A stretch of 64,000 nt of DNA from Taibaiella helva (GCF_003545695.1 NZ_QUZZ01000003.1:186001-250000); one strand, 5' to 3'. Counted from the stretch's first letter, positions 45,304-54,312 are shown. The notes: a model not told the origin generated them from the letters alone. Translations and numbers: made by a program.

Positions 45304-47229
45304 ATGAGCAAGCATTTAAGCAGATGGTTCCGGCCCTTTATGCTATTCATGGCCGCATGTTTTCCGCTCCTGACCCGTGCTTCGCATATGATCGGGGGAG
45401 ATATCACCTACAAATGTCTTGGCGGCAATAGTTTTGAGATCACCATTACCTTGTTCCAGGATTGTCTTTATGGCGAGCCCGGGGCCCTGTCCCAGGATAA
45501 CCCGGCCTTCTATTCTATTTTTTCCGGGACCAACCTGGTAAGAGCCGACAGCGTCTATGCGCTCTCGACCGAGATCGTCGATCCCAATTTCAGCAATGCC
45601 TGCATTAACAATTATCCCAACACCTGTATGCGTAAGCAGGTGTTCCGCTTTAACCAGACCCTTCCCCCAACCAATACCGGCTATACCATTGTTTACGAAC
45701 GCTGCTGCCGCAATGCGTCTATCAACAATATTATTACGCCGGGCAACGTAGGAGTAACTTATTTTGCTACTATTCCTCCGTTTACATCTGGTACCTGCCC
45801 CAATAACAGCGCCGTTTTTAAAAATTTTCCACCGCAGATCATCTGTGCTCTTAATCCCCTGGTATACGATTTTTCCGCTACCGACCCGGATAACGATTCG
45901 CTCAGCTATCGCTTATGCTCTGCACGTCCCGGCGGCTCTACAACCGATGCCAAGCCTTATGGCGGGGCTATGGATCCGACGCCGGGCAATAATTCCGTAA
46001 ACTATCTGCCGCCATACAGCGCAGCAACCCCCATGTCAGGTGTGCCGCCGCTGCAGATCAATCCCGTTACGGGGCTCATGACCGGTACGCCCAACACTAT
46101 AGGTCGTTTCGTGGTGACTGTATGTGTGGATGAGTGGCGTAACGGCGTCGTGATCAATACGATCTCCCGTGATGTGCAATTTGTGGTGACCAATTGTTCC
46201 AAGGCCGTGGTAGCCAATATACCCGAGCTTGCCGATGAGCCCAATACTTATACCGTAGAGTGTAAAAGCCATACTGTCCACTTTGTCAACCAGAGTACCG
46301 GAGGTTTCAGCTACTTGTGGGAATTCGGTGTCCCGGGCGCTACTTCTACCGAATTTGAGCCCACCTTTACCTATCCCGATACCGGAACCTATGTGGTGCG
46401 GCTTACTGTAAACGCGGGAAGCACCTGTCCCGACAGCATCAGCCGCCTGGTAAAGATATATCCTGAGTTTCACACCGATTTCGACTGGTCCGGGAAACTG
46501 TGCCCCGGTTCACCCATACAGTTCAATGATCGTTCCACTGCCACCTATCCCCCGATCGTGAAGTGGGACTGGAGCTTCGGTGACGGCGGTACTTCTACCG
46601 ATCAGAACCCGGTGCATATTTATGCCAAGCCCGGAGGCCCGCAGCAGGTCACCCTTTCTTCAAAAAGCCGACTCGGCTGCCGCGATGTAGTGACCAAGAC
46701 ATTGCCCATGCCTTATTTCGATCCTTTTGCCGGTAATGATACTATTGTCGTGCTGGGCTATCCCTATACCCTCAACGGGACCGGAAGCCAGTTCTACCAA
46801 TGGATACCCTCCGATTACCTCAGCAATCCCAATATTGCCAATCCATCTGTTGCTTTCCCCGATACCGGCCATTATACTTATGTTTTGCACGGTACCAGCG
46901 AAGAAGGCTGTTTGGCCAATGATACCATAACCATATGGGTGGTGACCTATGGCCAGATCTTTGTTCCAAACGCATTTTCGCCCAATGGCGACGGGGTTAA
47001 CGATCTCCTTGTTCCGCGCATTGTGGGGTACTCCCGTATCAATTACTTCCGCATTTTTAACCGCTATGGTCAGCAGGTATATGGTACGGTAAATGATAAT
47101 TATCCTGCCTGGGATGGGCGTCAGAATGGTAAAGTGGCCGATGTCGGCACTTACTTCTGGGTGCTTAATGCCACAGCGGCCGATGGCACGAAGGTGACCA
47201 AGAAAGGAGATGTTACGCTGATCCGGTGA
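45304..47229 (+). CDS. Secreted PKD-domain protein with T9SS type B sorting domain
   Basis: 641-aa exported protein. A signal peptide (about 1-26, ending LLTRA) precedes SHMIGGDITYKCLGGNSFEI, an N-terminal block recurrent in Bacteroidota gliding-associated proteins. Two PKD-type Ig domains follow (about 318-385, VHFVNQSTGGFSYLWEFG; about 400-465, PIQFNDRSTA and WDWSFGDGGTSTDQNPVH), and a C-terminal sorting domain (about 555-641; FVPNAFSPNGDGVNDLL, FRIFNRYGQQVYG, GDVTLIR). It is likely a surface or secreted adhesin-type protein delivered by type IX secretion. It diverges from the other T9SS cargo gene. Confidence 0.9.
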   Translation: MSKHLSRWFRPFMLFMAACFPLLTRASHMIGGDITYKCLGGNSFEITITLFQDCLYGEPGALSQDNPAFYSIFSGTNLVRADSVYALSTEIVDPNFSNACINNYPNTCMRKQVFRFNQTLPPTNTGYTIVYERCCRNASINNIITPGNVGVTYFATIPPFTSGTCPNNSAVFKNFPPQIICALNPLVYDFSATDPDNDSLSYRLCSARPGGSTTDAKPYGGAMDPTPGNNSVNYLPPYSAATPMSGVPPLQINPVTGLMTGTPNTIGRFVVTVCVDEWRNGVVINTISRDVQFVVTNCSKAVVANIPELADEPNTYTVECKSHTVHFVNQSTGGFSYLWEFGVPGATSTEFEPTFTYPDTGTYVVRLTVNAGSTCPDSISRLVKIYPEFHTDFDWSGKLCPGSPIQFNDRSTATYPPIVKWDWSFGDGGTSTDQNPVHIYAKPGGPQQVTLSSKSRLGCRDVVTKTLPMPYFDPFAGNDTIVVLGYPYTLNGTGSQFYQWIPSDYLSNPNIANPSVAFPDTGHYTYVLHGTSEEGCLANDTITIWVVTYGQIFVPNAFSPNGDGVNDLLVPRIVGYSRINYFRIFNRYGQQVYGTVNDNYPAWDGRQNGKVADVGTYFWVLNATAADGTKVTKKGDVTLIR

Positions 47230-47259
47230 CGCCGCCGAATAACAAGACATAAACAACAG

Positions 47260-48009
47260 ATGAAAATACTGATCACCGGAGCTACCTCCGGATTTGGAAA
47301 AGCGATTGCAGAACGGTTTGCCCTGCCCGGAAATGAGCTATGGATCACCGGCAGGCGTACCGAACGTCTCGATCTCCTGCAGCAGGGGCTGGAACAAAAA
47401 GGTATCACCGTCAGAACTTCCGGGCTTGATGTGCGGGACAAACAAATGGTAAATACCCTGGCCGATGCCGTCGGTAAAGAATGGGGCGGCGTGGATATAT
47501 TGGTCAATAATGCCGGACTGGCCCTGGGGGTGAGCAGCATTGATGAGGGAGATACCGCTGACTGGGATGATATGATCGACACCAATGTAAAAGGGCTTCT
47601 GTATGTAACCCGCGCTATTGCGCCTATGATGCGGCAGCAACAATCGGGACACATCATCAACATCGGCTCTACAGCCGGCAAAGTTGTTTATCAGAATGGC
47701 AATGTGTATTGCGCCACCAAATTTGCTGTGGATGCAATAAGCCAGAGTGCGCGTATCGATCTGCTGCCTTACCGCATTAAAGTGACCTCGATCAACCCGG
47801 GTATGGCAGAAACAGAGTTTTCGCTGGTGCGTTTCAAAGGAGATGCAGCACGTGCCGGACAGGTATATAACGGGTTTGAAGCTTTACGTGCGGAGGATAT
47901 AGCCGATACTGTGTATTATTGCGCTACACTTCCCCCGCACGTCTGTATCAACGACCTTACGATCACCTGCACCCAGCAGGCCAACAGTATCTATAAGGTC
48001 GGCAGCTGA
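47260..48009 (+). CDS. Short-chain dehydrogenase/reductase (YdfG-like)
   Basis: 249-aa classical SDR. The cofactor loop ILITGATSGFGKAIAERF (TGxxxGxG) is followed by the ARRT-type basic residue in GRRTERLD (suggesting NADP preference), NNAGLAL, the catalytic Ser in NIGSTAGKVVYQNG and YCATK (YxxxK), then INPGMAETEFS. Its closest type by motif is the YdfG family of 3-hydroxy acid/serine dehydrogenases. It begins 30 bp after the T9SS gene and is convergent with ferritin (5 bp apart). Confidence 0.9.
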   Translation: MKILITGATSGFGKAIAERFALPGNELWITGRRTERLDLLQQGLEQKGITVRTSGLDVRDKQMVNTLADAVGKEWGGVDILVNNAGLALGVSSIDEGDTADWDDMIDTNVKGLLYVTRAIAPMMRQQQSGHIINIGSTAGKVVYQNGNVYCATKFAVDAISQSARIDLLPYRIKVTSINPGMAETEFSLVRFKGDAARAGQVYNGFEALRAEDIADTVYYCATLPPHVCINDLTITCTQQANSIYKVGS

Positions 48010-48014
48010 TCAGA

Positions 48015-48539
48015 TCAGTTGCTGGTTGTTTTATCTTTGGCTGCCGCTGTGCGGAACAGCATGATATCCCGGTCGAACAGGTAGATCCCGCCCTTATCGT
48101 CGCCTACCAGCTCCAGCTTGTCATTAAGCGTGCGGGCCAGCCTTTCCTCTTCCAGCTGTTCGGAGACATACCACTGCAGGAAGTTGTGGGTGGAGAAATC
48201 TTTTTCCTTAAGCGCCAGGTCGACAATATCGTTGATGCTTTCCGATACTTTCAGCTCGTGCTTGAGCAGCTCTTCAAATACACGTTTCAGCGACTGGAAC
48301 GTGATGTTGGGCTGGGGCAGCGGCGGTACTACGGCAAAGCCGCCCCTTTCGTTGATGAAGCGGATCAGCTTCAGCATATGAATACGCTCTTCGTCGGATT
48401 GCTTGTAAAAGAAGTCGGTGATCCCGTCGAGGCCCGGTTGAATTTCGGCCCAGGATGCCATGGCAAGGTATGCCTGCGAAGATTCGGCCTCCATGGCAAC
48501 CTGCTTGTTGAGCGCCTCCTGCATCGTTTTTGATAACAT
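48015..48539 (-). CDS. ftnA: Ferritin (FtnA-type)
   Basis: 174-aa non-haem ferritin, storing iron as a mineral in a 24-subunit shell. Ferroxidase-centre ligands are visible: Glu in NKQVAMEAESSQAYLAM, E-x-x-H in SDEERIHMLKLIRF, and E/Q in FLQWYVSEQLEEER. The longest frame adds 16 residues upstream, but the ATG before LSKTMQEALNKQ matches the family start. It is convergent with the SDR gene and lies downstream of the TauE gene on the same strand. Confidence 0.93.
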   Translation of the reverse strand: MLSKTMQEALNKQVAMEAESSQAYLAMASWAEIQPGLDGITDFFYKQSDEERIHMLKLIRFINERGGFAVVPPLPQPNITFQSLKRVFEELLKHELKVSESINDIVDLALKEKDFSTHNFLQWYVSEQLEEERLARTLNDKLELVGDDKGGIYLFDRDIMLFRTAAAKDKTTSN

Positions 48540-48626
48540 AGTGCTGTGTTTTTCGAGTGTAAAGATGAGTCGTGTCGGGCGCGGCACGCGCCGATACTGT
48601 AAATATAAGTAAAATTTGCGCCGCCG

Positions 48627-49466
48627 TTATACGCTTCCGTTGACGCTTCGGTAGATCATCTGGATAGCCAGGAAGGTAACGACAACAGCAAAGCCCCAGC
48701 GGAGCCATTTCGTTTGGGCCTTTACCAGTACCCGGGCGCCCAGCATGGCGCCGAGAAGCACGCCCAGCATTACAGGGGCGGCTATGCCGGGGATAATGTA
48801 GCCTTTCTGAAAATAGATCACCGCGCTGGCGGCTGCCGTAACGCCGATCATGAAATTGCTGGTGGTGGTAGATACCTTGAAGGGGACGCGCATAATATTG
48901 TCCATGGCAATTACCTTGAGCGCACCGGAGCCGATACCCAGCAACCCCGACATGATCCCGGCAAACAACATCATGAACCACCCGCCGACCACATTGCGCA
49001 CCGTATAGAAGCTCAGCCCCTGAGCAGTAGGATAGCTGCCGTTCAGCTTGAACAGCGAAGCCCAATATCCCGAAGGACCATGATCTTCATGGCTGATCTT
49101 TTTACGTATCGACATAAAAGCCGAAAACAGCAGGATGGCGCCGAAAATAATACCCAGCATGCTTTTTGGCAGATAGTTGGTGAGGTAGGCGCCGGCAATG
49201 ACCGCGCCCAGCGTCGTGGCGATTTCCAGGAACATCCCGATACGCATATTGGTAATGCCTTCCTTAACATAAGCCGCCGCGGCGCCGGAAGAAGTGGCGA
49301 TGACGGAGATCAGCGATGCCCCTATGGCATAATGAAGGTCTACCCCAAGCAGCAAGGTGAGCAGCGGAATAATGACAATGCCGCCACCCAGGCCGGTAAG
49401 CGCGCCCAGCAAGCCTGCAGCAAAGGAACCAATAAACGTGATGAGTGAAAAGAGATCGACAGACAT
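48627..49466 (-). CDS. TauE/SafE-family permease
   Basis: 279-aa membrane protein of the sulfite exporter TauE/SafE (DUF81) family, with two homologous halves: FAAGLLGALTGLGGGIVIIP near the N-terminus and FAGIMSGLLGIGSGALKVIAM in the middle, about eight hydrophobic segments in all. Family members move sulfite, sulfoacetate or other organosulfur anions; the substrate here is unknown. A TACTTTTG -7 box overlaps the first codons of the longest frame, so the start is placed at the ATG 49466, which would give little or no 5' leader. Confidence 0.85.
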   Translation of the reverse strand: MSVDLFSLITFIGSFAAGLLGALTGLGGGIVIIPLLTLLLGVDLHYAIGASLISVIATSSGAAAAYVKEGITNMRIGMFLEIATTLGAVIAGAYLTNYLPKSMLGIIFGAILLFSAFMSIRKKISHEDHGPSGYWASLFKLNGSYPTAQGLSFYTVRNVVGGWFMMLFAGIMSGLLGIGSGALKVIAMDNIMRVPFKVSTTTSNFMIGVTAAASAVIYFQKGYIIPGIAAPVMLGVLLGAMLGARVLVKAQTKWLRWGFAVVVTFLAIQMIYRSVNGSV

Positions 49467-49472
49467 GTGCCG

Positions 49473-49480
49473 CAAAAGTA
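49473..49480 (-). promoter_or_regulatory. -7 promoter element of the TauE/SafE gene
   Basis: TACTTTTG on the minus strand, followed by CGGCACATG. With the usual 5-7 bp to the start point, the mRNA would begin at or next to the ATG at 49466. Confidence 0.45.
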
Positions 49481-49540
49481 CAAATTAGGCCCCGGAACTT
49501 TTGGAAATATGATGTGAAATTAACGGATCACGGCAACAGA

Positions 49541-49753
49541 TCAGGGCACGGGATCGTGGCCATGGCCGCCCCAGGGATTGCAGGAAAGGATACGCCTGAA
49601 TGCCAGCCACCCGCCCTTGAAAATGCCGTATTTCCTGAGCGCCTCCACTGCATACTGGGAACAGGTAGGTGTATAACGGCACTGGGCACCCAGCAAGGGA
49701 GAAAGGAACTTCTGGTAAAGCCTGATGAGGAATATAAAGAACCTGCTGATCAT
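49541..49753 (-). CDS. yidD: Membrane protein insertion efficiency factor YidD
   Basis: 70-aa small protein thought to help YidC-dependent insertion of inner-membrane proteins. The family block [19 protein letters not shown] and the later [15 protein letters not shown] are both present; an amphipathic N-terminal helix ([20 protein letters not shown]) would bind the membrane. It overlaps rnpA by 4 bp (ATGA), so translation is coupled. yidC itself is not in the window. Confidence 0.95.
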   Translation of the reverse strand: MISRFFIFLIRLYQKFLSPLLGAQCRYTPTCSQYAVEALRKYGIFKGGWLAFRRILSCNPWGGHGHDPVP

Positions 49754-50175
49754 ACGCCTGGATTATCTGCCGGGGTACCCAGGCGGGTTATCAGCTTGCC
49801 GATCGCTTTCTTCACAGCCACGCTTGCTTCTTCGAAGCTGAACTTTTCGGCGCCGCTGTAGATAAAGAACAGGTGCAGCTGGCTGCCTTCGGGCACCTGC
49901 TGGTACAGGGCATGCTTCTGCAAGCGCCAGGCTTCCCGGAGCAGGCGCCGGATACGGTTGCGGCCTGTGGCTTTGCGTATTCTCTTTTTGGGTATGCTGA
50001 AGCCTACCCGTACCGGCGCTTCAGCTTCGCCGGCAGATGTCAGCCGGCAGACCAGGCGCAGGGGAAAAACAGAAAACGCCTCTCCGGACCGGAAAAGCGT
50101 CTCAATCTGTTTACGCAGCTTCAATCTCTCGATCGCCTGCAGCGTGAACCGTTGATGAATACTATTGGTACTCAA
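49750..50175 (-). CDS. rnpA: Ribonuclease P protein component
   Basis: 141-aa basic protein subunit of RNase P, which trims tRNA 5' leaders. The RNR signature is complete ([20 protein letters not shown]), and an N-terminal aromatic/basic strand region ([20 protein letters not shown]) is as expected. It lies 26 bp after rpmH and overlaps yidD, the usual rpmH-rnpA-yidD order. The C-terminal extension of about 20 residues is slightly longer than in E. coli (119 aa). Confidence 0.93.
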   Translation of the reverse strand: MSTNSIHQRFTLQAIERLKLRKQIETLFRSGEAFSVFPLRLVCRLTSAGEAEAPVRVGFSIPKKRIRKATGRNRIRRLLREAWRLQKHALYQQVPEGSQLHLFFIYSGAEKFSFEEASVAVKKAIGKLITRLGTPADNPGV

Positions 50176-50201
50176 AACGAACGGATGATTAAGTCAATGA
50201 T

Positions 50202-50357
50202 TTATTTCAGACGCAGCTCGTCGGAAACAGTCAGTTTTTTGCGTCCTTTCTTACGGCGCGCAGCCAATACTTTGCGGCCATTAGCTGTTTCCATGCGCTT
50301 ACGGAATCCGTGAACTGATTTACGACGACGACGCGAAGGTTGATAAGTACGTTTCAT
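50202..50357 (-). CDS. rpmH: 50S ribosomal protein L34
   Basis: 51-aa very basic ribosomal protein: [20 protein letters not shown] followed by [20 protein letters not shown] and a short C-terminal extension [11 protein letters not shown]. The first 44 residues are the near-invariant L34 sequence. It is the first gene of the rpmH-rnpA-yidD operon, read from a consensus promoter at 50461-50431. dnaA is not next to it, unlike in many Gram-negative and Gram-positive genomes. Confidence 0.97.
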   Translation of the reverse strand: MKRTYQPSRRRRKSVHGFRKRMETANGRKVLAARRKKGRKKLTVSDELRLK

Positions 50358-50430
50358 AATATGCTAATTCTTAAATGATGCAAATTTCCGGCGGTCCTGA
50401 GCTTGCTGGGCTCATTTTCCAAAAGGACTG

Positions 50431-50461
50431 CAAAGGTATATGTATTTTTCAGAATGGCAAA
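50431..50461 (-). promoter_or_regulatory. Consensus promoter of the rpmH-rnpA-yidD operon
   Basis: On the minus strand TTTG (50461-50458) is followed after exactly 19 bp by TACCTTTG (50438-50431), a full match to the Bacteroidota -33/-7 consensus. The start point would be near 50424, giving a leader of about 67 nt. Confidence 0.8.
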
Positions 50462-50653
50462 AAGATTTTTTATCTGATTTTAATCCCGGTTTGCGAAATT
50501 AAGCATTGGAGATTATTTTATAGCAGGAAAATCATGCTTCCGGTTATGAAGGTAAGCCTGATGAAATATTTACGCTTTGTCCCGGAGCCGAAGGATACGA
50601 AGCTAGTCAGCTCCGGCCAGGAACGCCGGTAAGGTGCGCTTATGAAAGGTTTT

Positions 50654-50700
50654 ATAACTAATGAAGCAGCCGGGTATTATCTGGCTGCTTCATTAGTTAT
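50654..50700 (-). terminator. Terminator of the E1 dehydrogenase gene
   Basis: ATAACTAATGAAGCAGCC (50654-50671) and GGCTGCTTCATTAGTTAT (50683-50700) are perfect 18-bp inverted arms around an 11-nt loop, 13 bp after the stop at 50714. The T-run is weak, but the long stem is convincing. Confidence 0.65.
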
Positions 50701-50713
50701 AGGTTGATCGTCC

Positions 50714-52693
50714 TTAATATTGGACCAGTTTGCCTACTGCCTCATCAAGCCGTTGCTTGGCCAGGAAAGCTTGTTCCAGCTCTATCGCGAAAGGCACGGG
50801 CGTGTCCAGGCTGGCGCAGCGTACTACCGGCGCATCCAGATGCTCGAAGCAATGTTCGGCAATCCAGGCGCTCAGCTCTCCGCCGATACCGCCGGTAAGG
50901 GTATCCTCATGCAGCAGCAGCACTTTGCCGGTCGCTTCAACAGCTTTGCGTACGGCCTCGTAGTCCAGGGGCAGCAGCGTGCGCAGGTCCAGTATATATA
51001 TAGAACGTTCGGGGTGCTGGCGGGCATAGTCCATAGCCCAGTGTACGCCGCTTCCGTAAGTAATAATGCTTATGTCATCGCCTTCCTGCACTACCCTGGC
51101 CTTGCCGATCTCGATGGTGTAATAGCCATCGGGTACCTTGCCGCTGATGCTGCGGTACAGGGCCTTGTGCTCAAAGAACATAACAGGATTGGGATCTTCA
51201 AACGCAGCCAGCAGCAAGCCTTTCGCGTCTTCGGGCGTAGCGGGGTAGACCACCTTCAGGCCCGGGGTGTGGGTAAACCAGGCTTCGTTGCTTTGAGAGT
51301 GGAAGGGCCCGGCGCCTACACCGCCGCCGGTAGGCATCCGTACCACCACGTCGGCATGCTGTCCCCAGCGATAATAGATCTTCGCCAGGTTGTTGATGAT
51401 CTGGTTGAAGCCCACCGTTACAAAGTCGGCGAACTGCATTTCCATCATCGATTTAAAACCCTTGATCGACAGGCCCAGAGCTGTGCCCACAATGGCGCTT
51501 TCGCACAGTGGCGTATTGCGTACCCGTTCTTTGCCAAAGGTTTCGGCAAAGCCTTCGGTCACTTTAAAGGCGCCGCCGTATTCGGCAATATCCTGTCCCA
51601 TCAGCACCAGGTTGTCGTGTCGCTCCATAGCCATGCGCAGGCCGTCGCTCAGCGCCTGTATCATCTTTTTCTCACTTGAGGGCATGGCCGAAGTGTCGGT
51701 CGATGCGGCCCTGTAAGGCTTGTACACATCGCCCAGCTCCTCGTTCGTATCCGGAACGATGGGCGCTGCCGCAAAGCCGATCTCAAGGCCTTCTTCTATT
51801 TCCTGCTGGATGGCTTCTCTTATTTTTTCGATCCTGCCGGCGTCCAGCACCTTTTCCTTCAGCAGGAAATCTTCGAAGTTCTTTACCGGGTCTTTTTTGC
51901 CCCATTCTTCAAACAGCTCTTTGGGTACATATTTGGTGCCGCTGGCTTCCTCGTGTCCCCGCATACGGAAGGTCATGGCCTCGATCAGGATGGGCTTCTG
52001 CTCGTTGATGCAGTATTCCCGGGCTTCTTTTATGGTGCGGTATACCTCGAGCAGGTTGTTGCCGTCGATGGTGATCCCTTTCATGCCGTAGCCGACCGCT
52101 TTATCGGCCAGCTGCCTGCATACGAACTGCTCGTTGACGGGCGTGCTGAGGCCATAGCCATTGTTTTCGATAAGAAAGATCACCGGCAGGCCCCATACGG
52201 CTGCGGTGTTCAGCGCCTCGTGAAAGTCGCCTTCGCTGGTGCCGCCATCACCCGAAAAGGCCAGCGATACCTTATTTTCCCTGCGCAGCTTATGTGCCAG
52301 CGCTACGCCGTCGGCAATGGCCAGCTGCGGACCCAGGTGAGAGATCATGCCACAGATATGATGCTCGTTGCTGCCGAAATGAAAGGACCGCTCGCGGCCC
52401 TTGCTGTATCCCTCTTTGCGGCCCTGCCACTGCAGGAACAATTTGGAGAAAGGCATATTGCGTACGGTGAATACACCAAGGTTGCGGTGCAGGGGCATTA
52501 CATACTCGTCCTCGTCCAGCGCCATCGTGGCGCCCACAGCAATGGCTTCCTGGCCGATACCGCTGAACCATTTGCTCACCCGTCCCTGCCGCAGCAGGAT
52601 CAGCATTTTTTCTTCGATCATACGGGGCTTTACAATAGCGGTGTAAAGCGCCCTCAGCATATCATCCGATATTCCTTCGCGGGAAAACTGCAT
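50714..52693 (-). CDS. 2-oxoacid dehydrogenase E1 component, fused alpha and beta subunits
   Basis: 659-aa thiamine diphosphate-dependent E1 in which alpha and beta chains are joined. The alpha part (about 1-310) has the ThDP motif GDGGTSEGDFHEALNTAAVW and ENNGYGLSTP; the beta part (about 340-659) has MGQDIAEYGGAFKVTEGF, GLSIKGFKSMMEMQFADF and the C-terminal transketolase-type domain with DLRTLLPLDYEAV. This is the decarboxylating subunit of a branched-chain 2-oxoacid or pyruvate dehydrogenase complex; the substrate cannot be fixed from motifs. No E2 or E3 gene is adjacent. A TACCTTTG box (52720-52713) rules out the 31-residue longer frame, whose start would lie upstream of the transcript. 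Confidence 0.9.
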   Translation of the reverse strand: MQFSREGISDDMLRALYTAIVKPRMIEEKMLILLRQGRVSKWFSGIGQEAIAVGATMALDEDEYVMPLHRNLGVFTVRNMPFSKLFLQWQGRKEGYSKGRERSFHFGSNEHHICGMISHLGPQLAIADGVALAHKLRRENKVSLAFSGDGGTSEGDFHEALNTAAVWGLPVIFLIENNGYGLSTPVNEQFVCRQLADKAVGYGMKGITIDGNNLLEVYRTIKEAREYCINEQKPILIEAMTFRMRGHEEASGTKYVPKELFEEWGKKDPVKNFEDFLLKEKVLDAGRIEKIREAIQQEIEEGLEIGFAAAPIVPDTNEELGDVYKPYRAASTDTSAMPSSEKKMIQALSDGLRMAMERHDNLVLMGQDIAEYGGAFKVTEGFAETFGKERVRNTPLCESAIVGTALGLSIKGFKSMMEMQFADFVTVGFNQIINNLAKIYYRWGQHADVVVRMPTGGGVGAGPFHSQSNEAWFTHTPGLKVVYPATPEDAKGLLLAAFEDPNPVMFFEHKALYRSISGKVPDGYYTIEIGKARVVQEGDDISIITYGSGVHWAMDYARQHPERSIYILDLRTLLPLDYEAVRKAVEATGKVLLLHEDTLTGGIGGELSAWIAEHCFEHLDAPVVRCASLDTPVPFAIELEQAFLAKQRLDEAVGKLVQY

Positions 52694-52712
52694 AGATTCC
52701 AAAAATTTGGCG

Positions 52713-52720
52713 CAAAGGTA
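52713..52720 (-). promoter_or_regulatory. -7 promoter element of the E1 gene
   Basis: TACCTTTG on the minus strand followed by CGCC; transcription would start near 52706, only about 13 nt before the ATG at 52693. No TTTG is seen 19 bp further upstream. Confidence 0.5.
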
Positions 52721-52797
52721 AAAGAAAATGCAGAGGTGTAAGCTCTTTTTCCATTGCTGGTATTCCTTTTGTATATTAGCATTCAAAACCCGGAACG

Positions 52798-53184
52798 ATG
52801 AGCCTGTATCGCATTTTCGTCATTGCCTTTATTGTGTCGGCGCTGGCGCTGGCTGTTTTCCTGTATTACTATGTACATATGATCACTCACCTGGTAATGG
52901 CGACCAGTACACCCCGGGAGCCGGAAGCCGTATTCCGGGAGCTGTTTTCGCCGGGCATTATTATTTCCGGTATCCTGCTGGGCATCGGCAGTTTGCTTTA
53001 CCGTATATTGGGCATCGTATTTATTGCCCGGAACCCGCTGCTGGAAGGAGGAGAGAAAGTAGTATGGATACTGGGTTTTGTGCTGCTGGGTTTGATCACG
53101 GGCATTGTGTTTATGGCTACAGCTTCCAAACGTGGGCTAACGGCTACGGAAAACAAGCAGGAGCAGGAAGATTCCGGGTATTAG
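52798..53184 (+). CDS. Small membrane protein of unknown function
   Basis: 128-aa protein with three predicted transmembrane segments: residues about 5-27 (FVIAFIVSALALAVFLYYYV), 52-78 (GIIISGILLGIGSLLYRILG) and 88-107 (VVWILGFVLLGLITGIVFMA), and a charged C-terminal tail (TENKQEQEDSGY). No family was recognised. It is divergent from the E1 gene. An overlapping 155-codon frame in another phase has poor composition and was rejected. Confidence 0.65.
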   Translation: MSLYRIFVIAFIVSALALAVFLYYYVHMITHLVMATSTPREPEAVFRELFSPGIIISGILLGIGSLLYRILGIVFIARNPLLEGGEKVVWILGFVLLGLITGIVFMATASKRGLTATENKQEQEDSGY

Positions 53185-53254
53185 CCGTCCTGTAGCGCTA
53201 ATTCTGCCCCGGAGGCCGCGCTCAATGACGGTTTAAAAAAATATCAGCCCGGCT

Positions 53255-53284
53255 TTTGTTTTTCGATTCTAAAAATTATATTTG
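53255..53284 (+). promoter_or_regulatory. Promoter of the PorG-like gene
   Basis: TTTG at 53255-53258, an 18-bp spacer, then TATATTTG at 53277-53284 followed by TAACG. This is a near-ideal Bacteroidota promoter; transcription would begin near 53291. Confidence 0.7.
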
Positions 53285-53331
53285 TAACGTCTTTTGTTAA
53301 TCGCGTATTAAATTGGCTTGTCCGAAAGGAC

Positions 53332-54246
53332 ATGCCACAGTGTTTTTTAAATACTAAAATTGTTCCCTTGAAAAGACTATTACTTTCTTGTCTTATTGCC
53401 CTTCCACTATTTGCTTCCGCTCAAAAGCATCATGAGATCGGTATTTGGGGAGGGGTGGCCAACTATTACGGCGACCTACAATCCAAGTGGATCCCTACAG
53501 GGACAGCTAACAGCAGGACTTATAAGCCAAGCGGCGGCATTATATATAAGTACTTCATCAATCCCAGTGTAGGTTTCCGTTTCGGTGCCTCCTACATCAG
53601 GGTTACTGCAGCCGACAGCCTTTCCGAAATAGCGGTGAACAAGCGACGCAACCTCGATTTTTCGAATAACCTGGTAGAAGTATATGGTGGCATCGAGCTG
53701 AACCTGCTGCCGATCGATATGGAGAAATTCCATTTCACGCCTTATGTGTTCGCAGGTATCGGTGCTTTTTACGGAAGTCCTTATACCAAAGATGCCAACG
53801 GAGATAAGGTAGTACTGCGCAATCTCAGCACCGAGGGGCAGGGATTGCCGCAATACCCCGACCGCAAGGTGTACCCACTGGTGAATGCTGCATTCCCCTT
53901 CGGAGGTGGTGTAAAATGCTTTGTGGGCAATACTTTGGTGATCTCCGCCGAGGTAGGGCTTCGCTATACCTCGACCGACTACCTTGATGATGTAAGCCGC
54001 TCCTATGTGAATATGGATACCCTGTTGGCGTATAAAGGACAAAAGTCGGTGGACATGTCTTACCGCGGCAATACTACCCGTCAGTGGGATGGCAATTACC
54101 CCAACTACGAGTTCCAGCGCGGCGACTATAAGCGTAACGACTGGTACTGGACTGCCGGCCTTTCTGTTACGATCTACTTTGACGCCTTCGGTAATGTAAA
54201 GAAATACATTCAAACAACCTGTCCCCGTATATTCGGCCGCAGGTAA
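53332..54246 (+). CDS. DUF6089 outer-membrane protein, PorG-like
   Basis: 304-aa (or 292-aa) outer-membrane beta-barrel protein. A signal peptide (LKRLLLSCLIALPLFASA|Q) leads into HHEIGIWGGVANYYGDLQ, a typical opening for DUF6089 proteins, followed by amphipathic strands to a barrel end. PorG of the type IX secretion system belongs to this family, so a role with the T9SS that exports the two type B cargo proteins in this window is possible but not shown by sequence alone. The ATG at 53332 is kept; a TTG at 53368 would give a tighter signal peptide and is also possible. Confidence 0.75.
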   Translation: MPQCFLNTKIVPLKRLLLSCLIALPLFASAQKHHEIGIWGGVANYYGDLQSKWIPTGTANSRTYKPSGGIIYKYFINPSVGFRFGASYIRVTAADSLSEIAVNKRRNLDFSNNLVEVYGGIELNLLPIDMEKFHFTPYVFAGIGAFYGSPYTKDANGDKVVLRNLSTEGQGLPQYPDRKVYPLVNAAFPFGGGVKCFVGNTLVISAEVGLRYTSTDYLDDVSRSYVNMDTLLAYKGQKSVDMSYRGNTTRQWDGNYPNYEFQRGDYKRNDWYWTAGLSVTIYFDAFGNVKKYIQTTCPRIFGRR

Positions 54247-54269
54247 TCATCTTATACCCGTTTAGCATA

Positions 54270-54299
54270 AAAAAGAGGCTGCGCAGCAGCCTCTTTTTT
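54270..54299 (+). terminator. Terminator of the PorG-like gene
   Basis: AAAAAGAGGCTGC and GCAGCCTCTTTTT form a perfect 13-bp stem with a GCA loop and a T-run built into the 3' arm. Confidence 0.92.
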
Positions 54300-54312
54300 A
54301 TTGTGGCAGCTG

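Larger units (their letters stand above)
50358..50713. other. Intergenic region between rpmH and the E1 gene
   Basis: It contains the rpmH promoter (50431-50461) and the E1 terminator (50654-50700). No credible coding frame was found in between; a short open frame on the plus strand overlaps the promoter and has no family features. Confidence 0.6.

Noticed and set aside
50720-51679. 319-codon open frame antisense to the E1 dehydrogenase
   Set aside because: Entirely within the E1 coding region and without recognisable domains.
52728-53195. 155-codon frame overlapping the small membrane protein
   Set aside because: Rich in Gly/Arg/Tyr/Cys without structure; the 128-codon frame gives three clean transmembrane helices.
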